Assembly (NCBI GenBank): GCA_016213895.1
Contig: JACQZJ010000132.1
Location: 1 to 56,119 of the forward strand
Direction: 5' to 3'
Source of the DNA: Planctomycetota bacterium
GTDB taxonomy: Bacteria; Planctomycetota; B15-G4; JADJEK01
Length of the DNA: 56,119 bases
Below, one piece after another: positions 52,532 through 56,119 of the stretch. Below the pieces are notes generated by a model. It was not told the origin of the DNA. It did not search any database and saw only the letters and a list, made by a program, of their open reading frames with translations. Numbering within the stretch: the first letter of the stretch is position 1; every line of letters starts with the position of its first letter. The translations under genes and the position numbers were made by a program.

Positions 52532-55500
52532 TCAGAGCGACGAGAGCACGATGAAGCGCTGTTCGCTCTCCGCCGTCACGGCGAAGCGCAGGGGCGGCTC
52601 GGCCTCTCCCTTGCCGAGCGCCCGGCCCTGGTAGATCCCCTCCGGCAGGGCGAGGCGCAGCACGTCGTTGGTGGAGCGGAACACGTGCCGGTGGACCAGG
52701 CGCCCGTCCTCGGCGCTCACCTCGTACGGCACGAACGACACGCCGGCGCCCAGGAAGGCGAACGTGACCGCGCCGCCTGGAACGAGCTGGATGGCGCCGG
52801 AGAGGTCCTGATCGCCGACCTCGACGAGCATTCCGTTCGGCGGCGCCAGGCCCGGGACATCCACCTCGGGCCGGTAGCTCCCGGGCCCGAGGTGCTCGAA
52901 CGGGGCCATGCCCGCTCCGTCCGTGTAGCTGCTCGCCGGGGCCGCGATCGGGCCCTCCTGCCAGGAAAGGGGCGCCAGCGGGATCAATCGAATGGGCAGC
53001 CCAGCCAGGGGCTGGCTCAGGGAGGAGGTCAGAGTGAGCTGAGCGCTCACCCCCTCCCCCAGGCTGACCGGATCGACCGATGTCGTTCGGCCACTACGAA
53101 CGAAAGCGCCGCTCGTGCCGGGAGCGCGGCCTTGCGCCGCGACCAGCACGCGCAGCATGCGACCCGCTGGCGCCAAAGGGAACTCGAATGCGTCCGCGGC
53201 GACCTTGCCCGCGATCTCGCCGGCAAGCGATCCGTCGCCGTTCAATACCAGGAGCACGGCCCGGAAGTCGGTGACCGGGTCTCCGGTCAGGGCCGACACC
53301 ACGCGGCCGCGCACGCTCGTGCCGGGCGTCATCCCGGCCCACTCCGCCGGCGAGGACACGAGGAACACCGTGTTCTCCGCGGGGCCAGGACGCATGCGCG
53401 CGCACGCCCTGCGCCCGCCGCTGCGCTCCGCCACGGTCACGAGCAAAGGGGCGTCCGGCAGGCCGCGCAGGAGCAGCCGGCCGTCCGCGCCGGTCGCGCC
53501 CTGCTCGAACCAGAGCTCGTCGCTGCTGCGCCCGGCGCCCGCTGGCGCGAAGAACGCGCAGAGCCTCTCGTGCTCGCGCTCATCGACGAGGTAGGCCTTC
53601 ACCAGCGCCCCGGCCACGGGCAAGGCGTGCTCGTCGAGGATGCGCAGCGCGAGCGCTTCGCCCCGCTCGAGCTGGCACTCGACCTCGATGGGACCGGCCG
53701 GCGGAGGAACGAGGTCGAACGTCGCGAGGGCGTACCCCTCGGCCTTCACGCCGATGCGCAGCGGGTGCGCCTCGTCCGCCTCGAGGTCGAAATCAACGGA
53801 CGCGGCGCCGCGCGCGACCTGGATCCACTTGGGCCGCTCGGCGCCCGCGGCGGCCACGAGGAGCGCGGCGGGCAGGGGATCGCCACCCTTGCTCAGGATC
53901 CGGCCCTCCACGCGCACCCTGCCCCGCAGACGCAAAACCACGTCGCGGGCCTCGTCGCCCGGGGCGAGGGCCATGGGCGCGGACAAGCCGCTTTGCCCCG
54001 CGGCGTCCTTCGCCCGGACCACGACGTCGCCAGCAGGAGGCGCATCCGCGAACGAGAAGCGCCCCAACTCGTCGCTCCTCGTTCCCAAGGAGAACAGGTT
54101 GACACCTCCGGGGAGATCGCGGATCCGGCCAACGGAGGCGAAGACGTGCTCGCGGTCCTTGCTCTCGTGCCGGGAGAGCGGCGTTTCCAACCAGACGTCC
54201 GCTCCCGGCACGAGGCGGCCTTCCGCGTCGAGCACCGCTCCCGCGACGCGGCAGCCCCTGGTCAGCGCCACGGAGCGCACGAGCGTGCCGGCGCGCTGCG
54301 CGACGTGGAGCTCGCCGGCGTGCGGCGCCATGCCCTCCTTCGCCACGAGAAGGCGGTAAGGCGAGACAGGCAACCCCTCGACCAGGGCCACGCCGCGCTC
54401 GTCGCTCAGCGCCAGCGCGTACAACGGAAAGCGATCCAGGGCCGGCCGGCCGTTGTACGTTCCCATCGGAGCAATGCACAGCACCAGGGCGCCGGCGAGC
54501 GGCAGGCGGGAGAATGCGTCGCGAACTGTCACTTCCAGGTCCGCACCGCCGCCGATCTCGATCTCGCGGTCGTTCCACGCACCCGGTTCCAGGCGCAAGG
54601 GCCACAATCCGGCGACGCTCGAGTCGGGCCGCTTCACGCGCAGCAGACACTGCGCGGGAAGCGTCGCCGCAAAGGAGAAGCGGCCATCCGGGCCGGTCAC
54701 TGCCGCCTCGGGCGCGAGGAAGTGGGCGAGCCGGTCAACGCACTCCACGCGTGCACCTTCCACGGCGCTGCCCTCCCGCCAGCGCACGGCGCCTTTGAGC
54801 AAGGCCGGCGGGTCGAAGCGGATCTCTTCCTGGCGGCCGTCCTTGCGCCCCAGGCCCTCCTCCTCGGCGAAGATGATGCCGGGCGGCAGGTCATCCGGGA
54901 CCGTGAACGCGCCGCCCGGTCCGGAGACGGTCTCGAAGAGCAGGGGATCTCCAGCCTGCGCGCAGGTCGAGACCACGGCGACCCTCGCGCCCGGAACGGG
55001 CGCGCCCGTGTGATCGCGCACCACGCCCCTCCCGCCCGCGACGGCGCCCCCCTCCGTGCTTTCCTCCGCCTGCGGCGCCGCCTCGTCGCGGATCTCGAGG
55101 CCGGCCGCGCCCGAATCCGCGGGCGCGGGCGCGGCCGCGCCCCCCCCTCCCGCGCCGCGCGCCGCGTCCGGATCGGCCTCGGGCAGGAAGTTCCAGATCA
55201 GCGGCGCGAGCACCACCAGCGCCGCCACCCAGATGAACTTCTTGAGGAGCAGCAGCCCTCCGGCCAACGACGCCCCTCCTGCCAGGGAGGGAGCCGCCGC
55301 CTCCACGGCGCGCCGCAGGACGGCGCCGCGCACCGCGCCCAGGCCCCTCGGCTCGATGGCCACGAACAGGCTGCCGGCGAGAAAGCCGGGCGGCAGGGAG
55401 CGGCGCAGGAGCCGCAGGCCGCGATCGATCTGCGTGCGCACCGTGTCCACCGACCGGTCCAGCTCGGTTGCTATCTCCGTTCCGCGGCGGCCGTCGAAGA

Positions 55501-55912
55501 GCGGAACGAGCACGTCCCGGTAGTGGGCCGGCATGCGCGACAGGGCGCCGTCCAGCTCCTGGCGCAGTTCGCGCTCCTCGGCCAGCTCAGCCGGATCCGG
55601 AGGCGCCTCCTGGCGCAGCCTTGCGGGATCGGGGCAGCGGCTCGCCCGCCGCCGCGCGGCCTTCACCTGATTGCTGAGGATCCCGACCAGCCAGGGAAGC
55701 ACGTTCTGCTCGTCGTCGAAGCGGGCGGCCCCCTCGATGGCGGCCAGGAAGGTCGCCTGGAGGATGTCCTCGGCCTCGGCCTCGTCGCGCGAGAGATGCC
55801 GCGCCACGCGCATGAGTTCGGGCGCGGTGGCGTCGAACACCTCGGCCAGCGCACCGGGCTCTCCGTGCTTGCGGAAGCGCAGGTACAGCGCGTTCAACTC
55901 CTGGCGATCCAT
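52532..55912 (-). CDS. Membrane-spanning ECF sigma factor fused to a large extracytoplasmic region
   Basis: The 1126-residue protein begins with an ECF sigma factor: region 2 with EAEDILQATFLAAI (about residues 47-60) and region 4 with GTEIATELDRSVDTVRTQI (about 144-162). A membrane helix, KKFIWVAALVVLAPLIWNFL, lies at about 224-243. The remaining 880 residues are repeated carboxypeptidase-regulatory-like beta domains, e.g. GVVRDHTGAPVPGARVAV. If correctly oriented, the sigma part is in the cytoplasm and the repeats outside, so the chain could sense and transcribe in one piece. The ATG at 55912 is preferred over an upstream start at 56044, which would add an unrelated basic stretch. Confidence 0.88.
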   Translation of the reverse strand: MDRQELNALYLRFRKHGEPGALAEVFDATAPELMRVARHLSRDEAEAEDILQATFLAAIEGAARFDDEQNVLPWLVGILSNQVKAARRRASRCPDPARLRQEAPPDPAELAEERELRQELDGALSRMPAHYRDVLVPLFDGRRGTEIATELDRSVDTVRTQIDRGLRLLRRSLPPGFLAGSLFVAIEPRGLGAVRGAVLRRAVEAAAPSLAGGASLAGGLLLLKKFIWVAALVVLAPLIWNFLPEADPDAARGAGGGGAAAPAPADSGAAGLEIRDEAAPQAEESTEGGAVAGGRGVVRDHTGAPVPGARVAVVSTCAQAGDPLLFETVSGPGGAFTVPDDLPPGIIFAEEEGLGRKDGRQEEIRFDPPALLKGAVRWREGSAVEGARVECVDRLAHFLAPEAAVTGPDGRFSFAATLPAQCLLRVKRPDSSVAGLWPLRLEPGAWNDREIEIGGGADLEVTVRDAFSRLPLAGALVLCIAPMGTYNGRPALDRFPLYALALSDERGVALVEGLPVSPYRLLVAKEGMAPHAGELHVAQRAGTLVRSVALTRGCRVAGAVLDAEGRLVPGADVWLETPLSRHESKDREHVFASVGRIRDLPGGVNLFSLGTRSDELGRFSFADAPPAGDVVVRAKDAAGQSGLSAPMALAPGDEARDVVLRLRGRVRVEGRILSKGGDPLPAALLVAAAGAERPKWIQVARGAASVDFDLEADEAHPLRIGVKAEGYALATFDLVPPPAGPIEVECQLERGEALALRILDEHALPVAGALVKAYLVDEREHERLCAFFAPAGAGRSSDELWFEQGATGADGRLLLRGLPDAPLLVTVAERSGGRRACARMRPGPAENTVFLVSSPAEWAGMTPGTSVRGRVVSALTGDPVTDFRAVLLVLNGDGSLAGEIAGKVAADAFEFPLAPAGRMLRVLVAAQGRAPGTSGAFVRSGRTTSVDPVSLGEGVSAQLTLTSSLSQPLAGLPIRLIPLAPLSWQEGPIAAPASSYTDGAGMAPFEHLGPGSYRPEVDVPGLAPPNGMLVEVGDQDLSGAIQLVPGGAVTFAFLGAGVSFVPYEVSAEDGRLVHRHVFRSTNDVLRLALPEGIYQGRALGKGEAEPPLRFAVTAESEQRFIVLSSL

Positions 55913-56050
55913 CGCCCCTTCCTTGACATTGGAGCCGAGAAACCGTTCACGATTTCGGATTCTGTTCGACAAGCGGGCGCGCGCGGAACGCTCTCCTGAC
56001 GCGTCGCCGGTCCTTCCATCGTCCACCTGGGAGCGGTTTCCCACAAGGCC

Positions 56051-56096
56051 GCCGCAAGCGAGGAGGGAGTCTTCTCCCTGCGGCGCGTCTTTTTCT
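56051..56096 (+). terminator. Hairpin with T-tract at the right edge
   Basis: GCCGC (56051-56055) pairs with GCGGC (56080-56084) and inside it AGGGAG (56064-56069) with CTCCCT (56074-56079) around TCTT. The plus strand continues GCGTCTTTTT. This looks like a rho-independent terminator for plus-strand transcripts, yet no plus-strand gene ends here; it lies upstream of the sigma-factor gene on the other strand. A chance hairpin or leader structure is possible. Confidence 0.4.
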
Positions 56097-56119
56097 GGGA
56101 ATGTGCGAAATGAACCAGC

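Overview
The window is GC-rich (roughly two-thirds G+C), densely coded, and probably comes from an anaerobic or facultative member of the Planctomycetota or a close relative. The lineage call is an inference. It rests on a secreted FG-GAP protein with a GCPGSGG-type C-terminal domain, a membrane-spanning sigma factor fused to a very large extracellular part, many secreted proteins of unknown function, and frequent ATGA/GTGA stop-start overlaps. Metabolic genes point to anaerobic life: a group 3c-type [NiFe] hydrogenase with HdrA, hydrogenase maturation genes, phosphate acetyltransferase and acetate kinase, a corrinoid protein, and a selenocysteine system.

Layout. 0.25-10.0 kb is a type I restriction-modification operon (hsdR, hsdS, hsdM) with a regulator-like gene in front and, between hsdS and hsdM, an AAA ATPase, a DUF4276/TOPRIM-like gene and a truncated regulator; every junction is a 4-base stop-start overlap. 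10.1-12.5 kb is hypCDE. 13.4-15.2 kb (minus) is a corrinoid protein, hypA and a MinD/Mrp-type ATPase that is probably an ATPase-type HypB. 15.4-19.1 kb holds a secreted beta-propeller protein and a secreted thioredoxin-fold selenoprotein. 19.2-26.2 kb (minus) holds a DUF4143 ATPase, then hydrogenase protease, large subunit, small subunit, HdrA-MvhD fusion and an IscA/ErpA-type protein. 26.5-30.9 kb has a kinase-like gene, a secreted protein, and two toxin-antitoxin-like pairs that converge and overlap. 30.9-31.5 kb is non-coding with two copies of a 191-bp repeat. 31.5-37.0 kb (minus) has a proline peptidase, a Tat-exported isomerase-like protein, ackA and pta. 37.3-42.9 kb is a selenocysteine region: a selenoprotein, a small candidate selenoprotein, tRNA-Sec, selA and selB. 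42.9-56 kb has a polyferredoxin-like membrane protein, a small lipoprotein pair, a YfhO-like membrane protein, a second member of the new selenoprotein family, a metzincin protease pair and the sigma-factor fusion.

The most important result is a set of in-frame UGA codons that are almost certainly read as selenocysteine. Two paralogous secreted proteins (37278-38747 minus and 48148-49602 plus) appear to end at UGA, but both reading frames continue for about 40 codons with strongly conserved sequence (17 of the first 28 residues identical). A third gene (17287-19116) has UGA at the first position of its thioredoxin active site. A 91-codon secreted protein (38857-39138) ends ...CPT-UGA-CAG-stop, giving a C-terminal CxxU. 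In all four a compact hairpin starts 14 nt after the UGA and has a GG-containing 5-nt apical loop, as expected for a bacterial SECIS. The tRNA-Sec gene, selA and selB lie in the same window. I do not recognise the two-paralog family from any described selenoprotein family.

How the parts fit: the hyp genes would mature the [NiFe] hydrogenase, whose electrons would enter the HdrA-MvhD module. Pta and AckA would make ATP from acetyl-CoA. The sel genes supply Sec to at least three exported proteins encoded nearby. The restriction operon and toxin-antitoxin pairs are accessory defence functions. No ribosomal RNA, CRISPR array, prophage or insertion sequence was recognised.
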